Assembly (NCBI RefSeq): GCF_017347095.1
Contig: NZ_JADPRZ010000033.1
Coordinates: 1 to 40,726 of the forward strand
Direction of reading: 5' to 3'
Source: Sporosarcina sp. E16_8
GTDB taxonomy: Bacteria > Bacillota > Bacilli > Bacillales_A > Planococcaceae
DNA length: 40,726 bases
Part shown: one piece after another, positions 25,451-34,510 of the stretch
Layout: the number at the start of each line of letters is the position of its first letter
Position numbering within the stretch: position 1 is the first letter of the stretch
Made by a program: the position numbers and the translations under genes
The notes under the pieces: generated by a model
Told to the model about the DNA's origin: nothing
The model's database searches: none
What the model saw: only the letters and a program-made list of their open reading frames with translations

Positions 25451-26657
25451 TCAATCCACCTCCTAAAGCATCGCGGACCGTTTGGACATCTTTATCGCCA
25501 CGTCCTGAAAGGCAAATAACGAGAATTTCTTCCTCACCCATCGTACCCGCCAGTTCGACTGCATAGTGAACCGCATGGGCACTTTCAAGTGCGGGGATGA
25601 TTCCTTCTACTTTTGCCAATAACTGCAATCCTTGCAATGCACCTGCATCCGTTACAGATGTATACGTAACGCGCCCGATGTCATGCAAATGGCTATGTTC
25701 CGGACCGACGGCAGGATAATCAAGACCTGCTGAAATGGAGTGCGCTTCCTGGATAAATCCATCATTATCTTGCAACACATACATATATGCCCCGTGCAGA
25801 ACGCCTTCTTTACCATCTGCAATTGCAGCCGCATGGAGTCCCGTTTCAATGCCACTTCCCGCCGCTTCAACGCCGTACAAACCAACGTCTTCATCGTCAA
25901 TAAATGGATGGAACATGCCGATCGCATTGCTCCCGCCCCCGATGCACGCAACAATTGCATCTGGCAGACGCCCTTCTTTCTCCACAATTTGTCGTCTCGT
26001 TTCCACACCGATAACACGTTGGAAATCACGGACAATTCTCGGGAACGGATGCGGACCGAGAGCTGAACCTAATATGTAGTGCGTGTCTTCCACGTTCGCC
26101 ACCCAATAGCGTAGCGCCTCATTCACGGCATCTTTCAGTGTACCTGATCCTTTATTAACCGAAACTACTTTGGCTCCAAGTAACTCCATGCGGAAAACAT
26201 TCAATTCCTGTCTGCGAATATCTTCTTTCCCCATATAAATAACGCATTCAAGATTAAATAAAGCGCATACTGTTGCCGTTGCTACGCCGTGCTGACCTGC
26301 TCCGGTTTCCGCAACAATTTTCTTTTTACCCATACGCATCGCAAGGAGTGCCTGGCCGACTGTATTATTAATTTTATGGGCGCCCGTATGGTTTAAATCT
26401 TCCCGTTTAAGATAAATCTTCGCTCCGCCCGCTTCTTTTGTAAGTCTTTCCGCAAAGTACAGCGGTGTCTCGCGTCCGACAAAATCCTTTAAGTAATAAC
26501 TTACTTCATCTGTGAAAATGGGATCGGCAATCGCATCATCATAAGCAGCCTCTAGTTCGATAAGTGCTGTCATTAATGTTTCAGGAACAAACTGTCCGCC
26601 AAATCTTCCATATCGCCCTGCCCGCATCGTTTGAGTTACATTCAATTCTTTTACCAT
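25443..26657 (-). CDS. trpB: Tryptophan synthase beta subunit
   Basis: A 404-residue PLP enzyme that condenses indole with serine. The PLP lysine is Lys95 in HTGAHKINN, the phosphate-binding loop is GGGSNAIG, and the N-terminal block [16 protein letters not shown] is the TrpB1 type that pairs with TrpA. GAGGAGAG precedes the ATG, which starts 3 bp after the trpF stop. Length is standard. Confidence 0.98.
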   Translation of the reverse strand: MVKELNVTQTMRAGRYGRFGGQFVPETLMTALIELEAAYDDAIADPIFTDEVSYYLKDFVGRETPLYFAERLTKEAGGAKIYLKREDLNHTGAHKINNTVGQALLAMRMGKKKIVAETGAGQHGVATATVCALFNLECVIYMGKEDIRRQELNVFRMELLGAKVVSVNKGSGTLKDAVNEALRYWVANVEDTHYILGSALGPHPFPRIVRDFQRVIGVETRRQIVEKEGRLPDAIVACIGGGSNAIGMFHPFIDDEDVGLYGVEAAGSGIETGLHAAAIADGKEGVLHGAYMYVLQDNDGFIQEAHSISAGLDYPAVGPEHSHLHDIGRVTYTSVTDAGALQGLQLLAKVEGIIPALESAHAVHYAVELAGTMGEEEILVICLSGRGDKDVQTVRDALGGGLND

Positions 26658-26660
26658 CGC

Positions 26661-27275
26661 TTATCTCTCCTCATCTTTGACTGCCTTAATGAATGCGCGA
26701 ATCAAATTGTCATCTTTTCTTCCCATACTTTCTACTCCGCTTGAAACGTCCACCATATATGGATGTACCGTCCTGATTGCTTGTGCAACATTATCCGCGT
26801 TCAGTCCGCCCGCCAGAATGACTTTGTCCGATTGTACACCAACGTCTTTCATTAGTTGCCAATCGAAGGTCATTCCGCTACCACCTTTAAAGTCCGTTCC
26901 AGGTGTATCGAACAAAAAGTAGTCTGTTTCATAGCGTGCGGATCGCTTTGCATCTTCATCGCTGTAAACTGATAACACTTTAATAGAAGGAAGTCCGACT
27001 TTTTTGATGAAATCTGAACTTTCATCACCATGAAATTGAACAAAGTCTAGCGGTACTTCCCGGAAAGTTTGCTCAATTTCATCCTGTGATGCATCTACAA
27101 ATACGCCGATTTTCAGTACGCCAGGTGGAATATCCCTCGCTAACTCTTGTGCTTCGGCGATTGTCACTTGCCGCCTGCTTGGAGCAAAGACAAAGCCGAT
27201 TGCATCCACTCCAGCTTCGACTGCTGTTTTCACGTGTTGTGGTTCCATTAATCCACAAATTTTCACCTTCGTCAT
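26661..27275 (-). CDS. trpF: Phosphoribosylanthranilate isomerase
   Basis: A 204-residue TIM barrel that performs the Amadori rearrangement of phosphoribosylanthranilate. The general base Cys7 is in KICGL and the general acid Asp123 in LFDTPG; GGSG and LAGGLNADN form the phosphate site. It overlaps trpC by 4 bp. It is a separate gene, not fused to trpC as in enterobacteria. Confidence 0.96.
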   Translation of the reverse strand: MTKVKICGLMEPQHVKTAVEAGVDAIGFVFAPSRRQVTIAEAQELARDIPPGVLKIGVFVDASQDEIEQTFREVPLDFVQFHGDESSDFIKKVGLPSIKVLSVYSDEDAKRSARYETDYFLFDTPGTDFKGGSGMTFDWQLMKDVGVQSDKVILAGGLNADNVAQAIRTVHPYMVDVSSGVESMGRKDDNLIRAFIKAVKDEER

Positions 27276-28060
27276 CGGACTACCCTCGGTAATGCAACTT
27301 GCAGCGATTGGAGAGCTCTAGCGACTGCACCACTGCGCATCAATGATTCGCCAACGAGGACAGCACTCGCACCAGCATCCGCTACGAATAACGCATCTTC
27401 CGATTCCCAGATACCACTTTCGCTGATGAGGACACGTTCTTCATCAAATGGAAACAGGGCTGCAATCTCTTCTGTTCTCTTTAAATCGACTTTAAATGTG
27501 CGGAGATCACGATTATTTACACCTATCAGTTTTGCGTTGATGGCGATTGCACGTTTCAGCTCCGCCTCATCATGTACTTCAACCAGTACTTCCAGTCCGG
27601 ATGCCAACGCATAGGCATGGAGATTACTGAGTTCGTCATCAGTGAGAGCGGCAACAATTAGTAGAATGACAGATGCACCAGCATTTTTCGCACGGTCAAT
27701 CTGTACGGTATGGATGATAAATTCCTTACATAGCAACGGAATTGGAACATTGTCCGCGACAGCCGCCAGGTCCTTGAAAGAGCCCTTGAAAAAGTGATTA
27801 TCCGTCAATACTGAAATGCACGCTGCGCCTGCGTTGTAGTAAGAAATCGCTTGTGCAACAGGGTCTGCACCTTCCGCGATAAGTCCTTTCGAAGGAGATG
27901 CACGCTTCATCTCTGCTATGACTTGCAAATGCTCTGTTTTATATAACTTTTTGAATAAAGAAGGACGCGACGGACGGGTTTCTTGTAACACATCCTGCTC
28001 CGCCAACATATTCAGCACTTCACGCCGTTTCACGTGTAATATTTCATCCAAAATCGTCAT
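27272..28060 (-). CDS. trpC: Indole-3-glycerol phosphate synthase
   Basis: A 262-residue enzyme closing the indole ring. Conserved parts are IAEMKRASPSKG (Glu50, Lys52), FFKGSFKDL, LLCKEFI (catalytic Lys), LIGVNNRDL, ISESGI and VLVGESLM. It overlaps trpD and trpF by 4 bp each, so the three are translationally coupled. Confidence 0.97.
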   Translation of the reverse strand: MTILDEILHVKRREVLNMLAEQDVLQETRPSRPSLFKKLYKTEHLQVIAEMKRASPSKGLIAEGADPVAQAISYYNAGAACISVLTDNHFFKGSFKDLAAVADNVPIPLLCKEFIIHTVQIDRAKNAGASVILLIVAALTDDELSNLHAYALASGLEVLVEVHDEAELKRAIAINAKLIGVNNRDLRTFKVDLKRTEEIAALFPFDEERVLISESGIWESEDALFVADAGASAVLVGESLMRSGAVARALQSLQVALPRVVR

Positions 28061-29088
28061 TTCGCCACCGCCTTTGCAACAATTTTAGTACTGAATGCCA
28101 CGACTGCATCTAGCTTTTGCAACGCTTTTCCAGACAAAATACTATCTGTCGCCTGTTTGACACCTTCTTGGATCGTCCCTGCTTGCCCATTTGCAAATAA
28201 TCCGATGCCTGCATTGAAAACAACTGTATCGAAATGAGGACCGCGTCGTCCATTGAAAATCGCACGAATGGTTGCTGCATTTTCCTTCGCGTCGCCCCCA
28301 CGTATAGCTGAAATCGGTGCCGAGGTAAGGCCCACGTCATCTGCTGTCAGTGAAAACGGGATTAAATCACCTTTATCAAGAAGCACAAATGTATTTTGCC
28401 CCGCAAGTGAGGCTTCGTCCATTCCACCCGATCCCGATACGACAATTGCCCGCTCTCTGCCAAGCATGCGCAATACGGATGCATATTCCATCGTGAAGTT
28501 CGGCCTGTTAATACCCGTGAACTGTGTTTTCAATGGGATTGGATTTGTCAGAGGCCCTACGAGATTGAAGATGGTTGGCTTACCAATTTGCTGCCGGATA
28601 GCACCAATTCGCTTCATTTTCGGATGGACGTTCGGTGCATATAAGAAGGTGATCCCTTCCTGCTTAAGAAGTTCAATTGTTTCATCTAAGCTGAAATTCG
28701 TATGAATGCCGAGTGCTTCCAATACATCGGAGCTTCCCGCGGCACTTGATATTTTCCGATTGCCATGCTTAGCGATAGATGCGCCCGCACCTGCCAAAAC
28801 GAACGCGGATGCCGTACTAATATTGAACGTATTTGAGCCGTCTCCGCCCGTACCGCAGTTATCCATAAATGTTTCCCGTGGAACATTTACTCGAAGCGCA
28901 AACGATTTCATAACCGAAGCAAGTGCCGCAACCTCGTGAGCCGTTTCCCCTTTTCGTGACAATGCCACAAGGAAATCAGCCACGTCTGGCGATTCCGTTT
29001 GTTCAGCAAACATCAGCTTTGAAGCTTCCACCATTTCTTCATACATCAAATGCTCGCCCAACTCTACTCTTCTCACAAAACTTCTCAT
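28057..29088 (-). CDS. trpD: Anthranilate phosphoribosyltransferase
   Basis: A 343-residue enzyme that attaches phosphoribose to anthranilate. The PRPP loop is NCGTGGDGSNTFNIST (about 77-92); KHGNRKISSAAGSSDVLEALG and VVSGSGGMDEASL are typical further sites. GAGGAGA precedes the ATG. It lies 55 bp after trpE. It is not fused to a glutaminase domain. Confidence 0.97.
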   Translation of the reverse strand: MRSFVRRVELGEHLMYEEMVEASKLMFAEQTESPDVADFLVALSRKGETAHEVAALASVMKSFALRVNVPRETFMDNCGTGGDGSNTFNISTASAFVLAGAGASIAKHGNRKISSAAGSSDVLEALGIHTNFSLDETIELLKQEGITFLYAPNVHPKMKRIGAIRQQIGKPTIFNLVGPLTNPIPLKTQFTGINRPNFTMEYASVLRMLGRERAIVVSGSGGMDEASLAGQNTFVLLDKGDLIPFSLTADDVGLTSAPISAIRGGDAKENAATIRAIFNGRRGPHFDTVVFNAGIGLFANGQAGTIQEGVKQATDSILSGKALQKLDAVVAFSTKIVAKAVAK

Positions 29089-29143
29089 TTCAATCTCTCC
29101 TCTGCTCTGCTAAGCTCTTTCTCACAATCAATTCATCATCGAT

Positions 29144-30517
29144 TTAGTTCACGACTTCCAACAAGGACTTGGCTTTATTGGCCGTCTCCATGAATTCTGC
29201 TGTCGGATCTGACGCTTGCACAATTCCTGCTCCTGCCTGGACGTATGCTTTTCCGCCTTTTACAACCATCGTGCGAATCGTCAGCGCAAAATCCATATTG
29301 CCGTTGAAACCGATGTAACCAATTGCCCCGCCGTAAATACCCCGGTCCATTTTCTCCAATTCATCAATCAATTCCATTGCACGTTTTTTCGGTGTACCTG
29401 TTACAGTACCCGCCGGAAGACATGCCGTTAACGCGTCCAATGAATGTAGCACTGGCGACAATATCCCCTCTGCTTCCGATACAATATGCATCACATGCTC
29501 GTAACGGACGACTTCCATATAACTTGTGACGTGCACCGAATCTGGAAGGCATACTTTCTGCAAATCTTTCCGTCCAAGCTCGACAAGCATATCGTGTTCC
29601 GAAAGTTCTTTTGGATCTGCCAACAACTCTTTTTCAAGTGCTAGATCTTCTGCTTTATCTACACCACGTCGGCGTGTTCCTGCAATTGGATTCGTCATCA
29701 CTTTGCCATTCGATACACTTACAATACTTTCTGGGGACGTACCTAAAACGACATGATCATCGAATTCCATATAGTACATATAAGGTGAAGGATTACGCTT
29801 TCTTAGCTTTCGGTATAATGAAAACGGATCGCCGTTAAAGTCCGCTACTAAACGTCTAGACAGTACGACTTGCTCGACTTCACCTTGCTCGATATACCCT
29901 TTTGCAACGCGTACCAACTCTTCAAATTGCTGTTGTGTGACAGAACAGCTATAATCCGATATTACAAAAGCCGACTCTTCTTTTTCCGGTCCCGACAACA
30001 TACTTTCTTCCAGTGCATCCAAGTCAGGAGCGCTTTGTTCTGGATTAATTTCTGTATGCAACAACGTCACTTCATTCAACACATGGTCAAAAACAATAAT
30101 GGTTTCGTAAATATTGAAATTAACATCTGGGAATCCCATATCGTCATGGGAACGCGTCACACTGTCAGAACCTGCCCCATATCCCACGTAACCGACTGCT
30201 CCACCTGTGAATGGAAAATCGATATCGTCCGTAATTCGAGGCATCAATCGTTTCAACAGCACAAACAAATCACCCTCGTGTACATATTTCTTGCCCGTAG
30301 CATAAACATGTTCTTCAAGTTTTCCTTCGCGTCCGCTGTACGATTTCAGTGGATCCATCCCAAGGAAGGAGTAGCGCCCAGATCCCTCGCGCTTCGAAGA
30401 ACTTTCTAGTAAAAACTTTCTTTTGCCCTGCATTCTTCTGAATATCAATATAGGAGTTAATGAATCCCCATTTAACTTCTTCATTGTCGTCCGTAAACTC
30501 GTCTGTTCTCTACTCAT
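29144..30517 (-). CDS. trpE: Anthranilate synthase component I
   Basis: A 457-residue chorismate-binding enzyme that makes anthranilate. The feedback-binding LLESS motif is at about 36-40, and the catalytic half has PSPYMYYMEF, GTSPES, PIAGTRRRG, LPAGTVTGTPK and GGAIGYIGFNGNMDFALTIRT. The N-terminus is about 50 residues shorter than B. subtilis TrpE. GAGGAG lies about 12 nt upstream of the ATG. No trpG follows, so the amidotransferase probably comes from a pabA elsewhere, as in B. subtilis. The T-box leader upstream controls the whole operon. Confidence 0.95.
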   Translation of the reverse strand: MSREQTSLRTTMKKLNGDSLTPILIFRRMQGKRKFLLESSSKREGSGRYSFLGMDPLKSYSGREGKLEEHVYATGKKYVHEGDLFVLLKRLMPRITDDIDFPFTGGAVGYVGYGAGSDSVTRSHDDMGFPDVNFNIYETIIVFDHVLNEVTLLHTEINPEQSAPDLDALEESMLSGPEKEESAFVISDYSCSVTQQQFEELVRVAKGYIEQGEVEQVVLSRRLVADFNGDPFSLYRKLRKRNPSPYMYYMEFDDHVVLGTSPESIVSVSNGKVMTNPIAGTRRRGVDKAEDLALEKELLADPKELSEHDMLVELGRKDLQKVCLPDSVHVTSYMEVVRYEHVMHIVSEAEGILSPVLHSLDALTACLPAGTVTGTPKKRAMELIDELEKMDRGIYGGAIGYIGFNGNMDFALTIRTMVVKGGKAYVQAGAGIVQASDPTAEFMETANKAKSLLEVVN

Positions 30518-30545
30518 CTCTGCTCAGCTCTCCTCTTTTTTGGTA

Positions 30546-30887
30546 TAAAAAAAGTCCCCTGCAAAAGGACAGATTAGTCCGATTGCAGAGGACGGAATTT
30601 ACCGCGTTGCCACCTCTAATTGAAGCATTACTGCTTCCACTTAGCGTGTCTAAAAGACACATCCCGTAACGTGGGATCTCACGTCCTACTTGAAAAACGA
30701 TTCAAGTAGACTCTCATAAGTCCATTCACACCGGCCGCGAATCAGTTTCCACCACCCACTGACTCTCTATAATCGCGCTCCTGTGCTACTCTTCTTATTC
30801 ATCAATTTCTCAGCTATGCTCTTCTCAACTCGTCTGTCGTGGGCGGTACCGCTCTCGGTACCTTCTGCCCGTCTCTTTAAAAATGTT
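30546..30887 (-). promoter_or_regulatory. Tryptophan T-box leader with terminator
   Basis: On the minus strand the leader shows Stem I with its distal AGTGGGTGGTGGAAACTGA part and a specifier loop GAATGGAC, where TGG (Trp) is at 30722-30724. The T-box AGAGGTGGCAACGCGG lies at 30602-30617; its TGGC can pair with the GCCA 3' end of tRNA-Trp. The terminator (30546-30593) has an 11-bp stem of 30554-30564 with 30583-30593 and ends in T7. Uncharged tRNA-Trp should promote readthrough into trpE. No TRAP-type triplet repeats are evident. Confidence 0.95.
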
Positions 30888-30893
30888 ATTCCC

Positions 30894-30922
30894 ATCGTAT
30901 TACAAGTCTAGTTAGTTGTCAA
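30894..30922 (-). promoter_or_regulatory. SigmaA-type promoter of the trp operon
   Basis: On the minus strand, TTGACA (30917-30922) and TACGAT (30894-30899) are 17 bp apart, just before the T-box leader. A strong hairpin with GGTACC arms lies at the very 5' end of the transcript. Confidence 0.7.
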
Positions 30923-31020
30923 TCTTTTCTGTTTCATTCGCACCTGACTTAAAATTGAGGCGTCTTTTTTTGCGTGATTGCAACTTCTTGGTTTTAATTG
31001 CAACTTTGAACTTTGAACTT

Positions 31021-31256
31021 TTAACTGCAACTCCGAACTTTTAACTGCAACTCCGAAATTCTAACTGCAACTCCGAAATTCTAACTGCAACTCCGAACTT
31101 TTAACTGCAACTCCGAACGTCTAACTGCAACTCCAAACTTCTAATTGCAACTCCAAACTTCTAACTACAACTCCGAACTTCTAACTGCAACTCCGAACTT
31201 CTAACTGCAACTCCGAACTTCTAACTGCAACTCCGAACTTCTAACTGCAACTCCAC
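31021..31256. repeat. 20-bp tandem repeat array, about 12 copies
   Basis: The unit CTAACTGCAACTCCGAACTT repeats in exact 20-bp register from 31021 to 31256 with scattered substitutions (for example AATT for ACTT). Degenerate units extend left to about 30974. The array ends five bases before the -35 box of the rluF-like gene. It has no coding sense. Confidence 0.96.
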
Positions 31257-31260
31257 GGTT

Positions 31261-31289
31261 TTGAACATTTCCCATAGACGCGCTACAAT
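31261..31289 (+). promoter_or_regulatory. Promoter of the rluF-like gene
   Basis: TTGAAC (31261-31266) and TACAAT (31284-31289) are 17 bp apart. The -35 box lies directly against the 20-bp tandem array. Confidence 0.7.
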
Positions 31290-31322
31290 AGAGGAAAGAA
31301 CTTTCTAGATAGGATGACATAC

Positions 31323-32027
31323 ATGAGAATCAATAAATATTTAAGCGAAGCAGGAATTGTTTCACGCCGCGGCGCGGATAAATGGATAGAAGATGGACGT
31401 ATTACAATTAACGGGCAGCTTGCCGAACTCGGCAGTAAAGTCGAAGATGGCGACGAAGTCCACGCTGATGGAAAACTGGTGAAGACAGAAGAGCAACTCG
31501 TCTATCTTATGCTCAACAAACCTGTTGGTATTACCAGCACGACAGAACGCCATATTAAAGGAAATGTTGTCGACTTCGTCAATCACCCTCTACGGGTTTT
31601 CCATATCGGTCGGCTCGACAAAGATTCAGATGGACTTCTGCTTCTGACAAATGACGGCGATATCGTCAATGAAATTTTGCGCGAAGAAAATGGCCACGAA
31701 AAAGAATATATCGTCACTGTCGATCAACCGATCACCAAGGAATTCATCAGACAAATGGAGTCTGGCGTCCCGATTTTAGATACAGTGACAAAACCATGCA
31801 AAATAAAACAGCTCGGACCACGGAAATTCAACTTGACATTGACGCAAGGTCTGAACCGCCAAATCCGCCGTATGTGTTCCGCACTTGGTTACAATGTACG
31901 GAAATTGCAACGAACGCGTATTATGAATATCCATCTCGGCGATTTGCCGAATGGGAAATGGCGTGACTTGACTGAGGATGAACTGTCGGAAATGTTCAAG
32001 ATGTTGAATTATGAACCGAAACGTTAA
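31323..32027 (+). CDS. 23S rRNA pseudouridine synthase, RluF/RsuA family
   Basis: A 234-residue pseudouridine synthase. An S4 RNA-binding domain occupies about 1-55 ([19 protein letters not shown]), followed by the RsuA-type catalytic domain with the aspartate in [17 protein letters not shown] and the [15 protein letters not shown] block. The features match RluF (uridine 2604 of 23S rRNA) better than RsuA or RluB, but the exact target is inferred. ATG 31323 is chosen because AGGA lies 8 nt upstream; an in-frame ATG at 31314 has a poorer site. It stands alone between the trp leader and a convergent ABC importer. Confidence 0.9.
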   Translation: MRINKYLSEAGIVSRRGADKWIEDGRITINGQLAELGSKVEDGDEVHADGKLVKTEEQLVYLMLNKPVGITSTTERHIKGNVVDFVNHPLRVFHIGRLDKDSDGLLLLTNDGDIVNEILREENGHEKEYIVTVDQPITKEFIRQMESGVPILDTVTKPCKIKQLGPRKFNLTLTQGLNRQIRRMCSALGYNVRKLQRTRIMNIHLGDLPNGKWRDLTEDELSEMFKMLNYEPKR

Positions 32028-32030
32028 TAT

Positions 32031-32078
32031 AAAAAAGATATCCCACACCTACTAAACTTTGGTGTGGGATATCTTTTT
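32031..32078. terminator. Bidirectional terminator, rluF and amino-acid importer
   Basis: A perfect 13-bp stem GATATCCCACACC/GGTGTGGGATATC is flanked by A6 and T5 runs. It serves both convergent transcripts. Confidence 0.92.
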
Positions 32079-32090
32079 ATATTAACTACC

Positions 32091-32816
32091 TTATACGTCA
32101 ACCATCTCTAAAAATTGTCGCGTCCGTTCGTTGGTCGAGTGATTGAAAAATGTATGCGGGTCTGCATTTTCAATGATACAGCCTTCGTCCAGCATAACAA
32201 TTCGGTCTGCTACTTCTTTTGCAAACTTCATTTCATGGGTAACTACGACCATCGTCATGCCTTCATTGGCGAGATCCTGCATTACTTGAAGTACTTCTCC
32301 GACAAGTTCCGGATCAAGCGCTGATGTCGGTTCGTCGAACAAGAGCGCTTTGGGTTCCATTGCAAGGGCCCGTGCAATGGCGACACGCTGTTTTTGACCA
32401 CCTGATAGTTTGCCTGGATATACGTCTGCTTTATCAGATAAGCCGACTTTCTCCAAGATAACACGCGCCTCTTTCTCTGCACGTTCCTTCTTCATCTTCT
32501 TGACAATTATTGGTGCCTCCGTGACGTTTTCAAGTACTGTCTTATGTGGGAAAAGGTTAAAATGCTGGAACACCATGCCTACTTCGGCACGCACATTCGA
32601 CAAGTCATCTTTCTTCAGATCAACTTGTCGTCCATCAATTGTAATTTCACCTTCATTCGGCATTTCAAGGAAGTTCAGACAGCGAAGCAAGGTACTTTTA
32701 CCCGAGCCACTAACACCAATTAGCACAACAACTTCCCCGGTTTCCACGTCTAGGTCGATTCCTTTCAGCACTTCAAGATCGCCGAATGACTTGTGAAGGT
32801 TTTTTGTTTTAATCAT
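32091..32816 (-). CDS. Polar amino-acid ABC transporter ATPase
   Basis: A 241-residue ATPase of the GlnQ/HisP class. Walker A is GVSGSGKST at 34-42, the signature LSGGQKQRVAIARAL, and Walker B ALLFDEPTSALDPE. It has the typical family start MIKTKNLHKSFGDLEVLKGI. GAGGAGG precedes the ATG. It is last in the order binding protein, permease, ATPase. The substrate cannot be told from sequence; cystine, glutamine and arginine systems look alike. Confidence 0.95.
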   Translation of the reverse strand: MIKTKNLHKSFGDLEVLKGIDLDVETGEVVVLIGVSGSGKSTLLRCLNFLEMPNEGEITIDGRQVDLKKDDLSNVRAEVGMVFQHFNLFPHKTVLENVTEAPIIVKKMKKERAEKEARVILEKVGLSDKADVYPGKLSGGQKQRVAIARALAMEPKALLFDEPTSALDPELVGEVLQVMQDLANEGMTMVVVTHEMKFAKEVADRIVMLDEGCIIENADPHTFFNHSTNERTRQFLEMVDV

Positions 32817-32828
32817 TTAATTTCCTCC

Positions 32829-33497
32829 TCATATACTGTCAACATCCAGCTTTTTCTCATACCATTTCAGTAACGCGGAGAAGATTAGTACAAGTACGAG
32901 ATAATACATCCCAACGACTAGGAATGTTTCGAATGGCTGGAATGAGGCTGCCGCTTCCCTGTTTGCCAGCCCGAACATTTCCGAAACACCAATAACGTAC
33001 ACAAGTGATGAATCTTTCATGGTAATTATGAACTGGTTTCCAAGTGGCGGAATCGCACGGCGAAGCGCTTGTGGAAAAATAATTCTTCGCATTGCTTGCC
33101 GACGGTTCATGCCAACTGCAAGACTTGCTTCTTCTTGCCCACGATCGATTCCCTGTATGGCGCCCCGGAAAATTTCCGCAATATAAGCACCATTATGAAT
33201 ACCCAGCGCAATTGCACCTGCCCAGAAATTCGAGAGGACGACGATATTCGTAATTCCATAATATAAAAACATAATTTGGACAATCAGCGGAGTCCCACGG
33301 ATTAAAGTAATATACAGGTTTGCGATTGTCTGTAAAATTTTTGATTTGGATATCTTCATTAATGCAAAAACTATACCTAGTGCAGTACCTAACACGAGTG
33401 CAATTGCTGTAATTTCCAACGTGATAAGTGCAGCTTTTAAAAATCCTGGGTACGTTCGTATGAATACCTCATAAAGTGTTGTAAATATCTCTGGCAC
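32829..33497 (-). CDS. Polar amino-acid ABC transporter permease
   Basis: A 222-residue permease of the His/Glu/Gln/Arg type with about five helices. The segment TLIRGTPLIVQIMFLYYG, then FRGAIQGIDRGQEEASLAVGM and the coupling loop ending IIFPQALRRAIPPLGNQF are characteristic. The start is GTG at 33497, preceded by GAGGG. A single permease gene suggests a homodimer. Confidence 0.95.
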   Translation of the reverse strand: MPEIFTTLYEVFIRTYPGFLKAALITLEITAIALVLGTALGIVFALMKISKSKILQTIANLYITLIRGTPLIVQIMFLYYGITNIVVLSNFWAGAIALGIHNGAYIAEIFRGAIQGIDRGQEEASLAVGMNRRQAMRRIIFPQALRRAIPPLGNQFIITMKDSSLVYVIGVSEMFGLANREAAASFQPFETFLVVGMYYLVLVLIFSALLKWYEKKLDVDSI

Positions 33498-33537
33498 TAG
33501 TTATACCCTCTTTCCGTAGTCAAGTCTGTGGAGTCAT

Positions 33538-34365
33538 TCATTCTAAAAGCTCCACACCTTCCAGATCGAGGTCTAGTAGATTTCGGTCAAACCATTTCTT
33601 AGAAATTTCATCATACGTGCCATCTTCAATTATTTCTTTCAGCGCTTTATCAATGGCTTCCCTTAATGCATCATTGTCAGGTCGTACAGCGATGGAAGGC
33701 TGCTCTACCCAAAGTGGCTTTCCAACTTCTTTAATTTTAAAATCATTGTCAATTGCTTCATAGCCAACAATATCGGCCGTGATAACCGCATCGAGACGGC
33801 CTTTTATAGTCAAATCTTTTAGTGCAACAACATCACTGCTATAATACTGGATATCGTCCGAAAGGGTTTGTGCAGGTTTTTCATATGTAGATTGGGCCAC
33901 GACGCCGATCTTTTTCCCTTTCAAATCATCCTCAGACTTAATATCCACATTATCTTCGGATACAAAAATCATTCCGCCTGAGTAATAGTAAGGTTCAGTA
34001 AAACTCACCTGCTTTGCGCGCTCTTTTGTATAAGCCATCGATCCGATGATTGCATCGTACTTTTTACCGATTAGCCCCTGCATGATTGTTTCGAAAGGAT
34101 TTGTCACTGGGTTCGCCTTTAGCCCCATCTTATCAGCAATTGCCTCACCAATTTCTATATCAAAACCAGTTAACTTCCCTTTTTCTTCAAAGTTAAACGG
34201 CTTATAAACACCACTTGCAGCAAAAGTTAGACTCCCCTTTTTCATAAGTTCATAACTTTCGTCGCCGTCACTTTTTTCATCTTTGGCATCCTTCTTAGTC
34301 GCGCATGCCGATAATACTAGCACCGAAACAGTCAGCAATAGAAATAATGATTTTAACTTCCCCAT
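33538..34365 (-). CDS. Polar amino-acid-binding lipoprotein
   Basis: A 275-residue family 3 binding protein. The signal peptide ends in LSAC with Cys21 as the lipid anchor, followed by a charged linker. The family start GSLTFAASGVYKPFNF and GKLTGFDIEIGEAIADKMG are clear, as is YDAIIGSMAYTKERAKQVSFTEPYYYSG. GGGGAG lies about 11 nt before the ATG. It is the first gene of the importer operon. The 145 bp upstream must hold its promoter, but I see no clean pair of boxes. Confidence 0.95.
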   Translation of the reverse strand: MGKLKSLFLLLTVSVLVLSACATKKDAKDEKSDGDESYELMKKGSLTFAASGVYKPFNFEEKGKLTGFDIEIGEAIADKMGLKANPVTNPFETIMQGLIGKKYDAIIGSMAYTKERAKQVSFTEPYYYSGGMIFVSEDNVDIKSEDDLKGKKIGVVAQSTYEKPAQTLSDDIQYYSSDVVALKDLTIKGRLDAVITADIVGYEAIDNDFKIKEVGKPLWVEQPSIAVRPDNDALREAIDKALKEIIEDGTYDEISKKWFDRNLLDLDLEGVELLE

Positions 34366-34510
34366 AGTAAAACTTCTCCCCTTTTTATCATCCCGGATGT
34401 TTTTCCGGTTTTTACCTTACTCTCTATCTCGTTCCCTATTCATTTTCTACTAAACATAAATATTCAATGGATTTGAACTTCATTGCATATTAGGTGTAAT
34501 GGAAAGTGAT

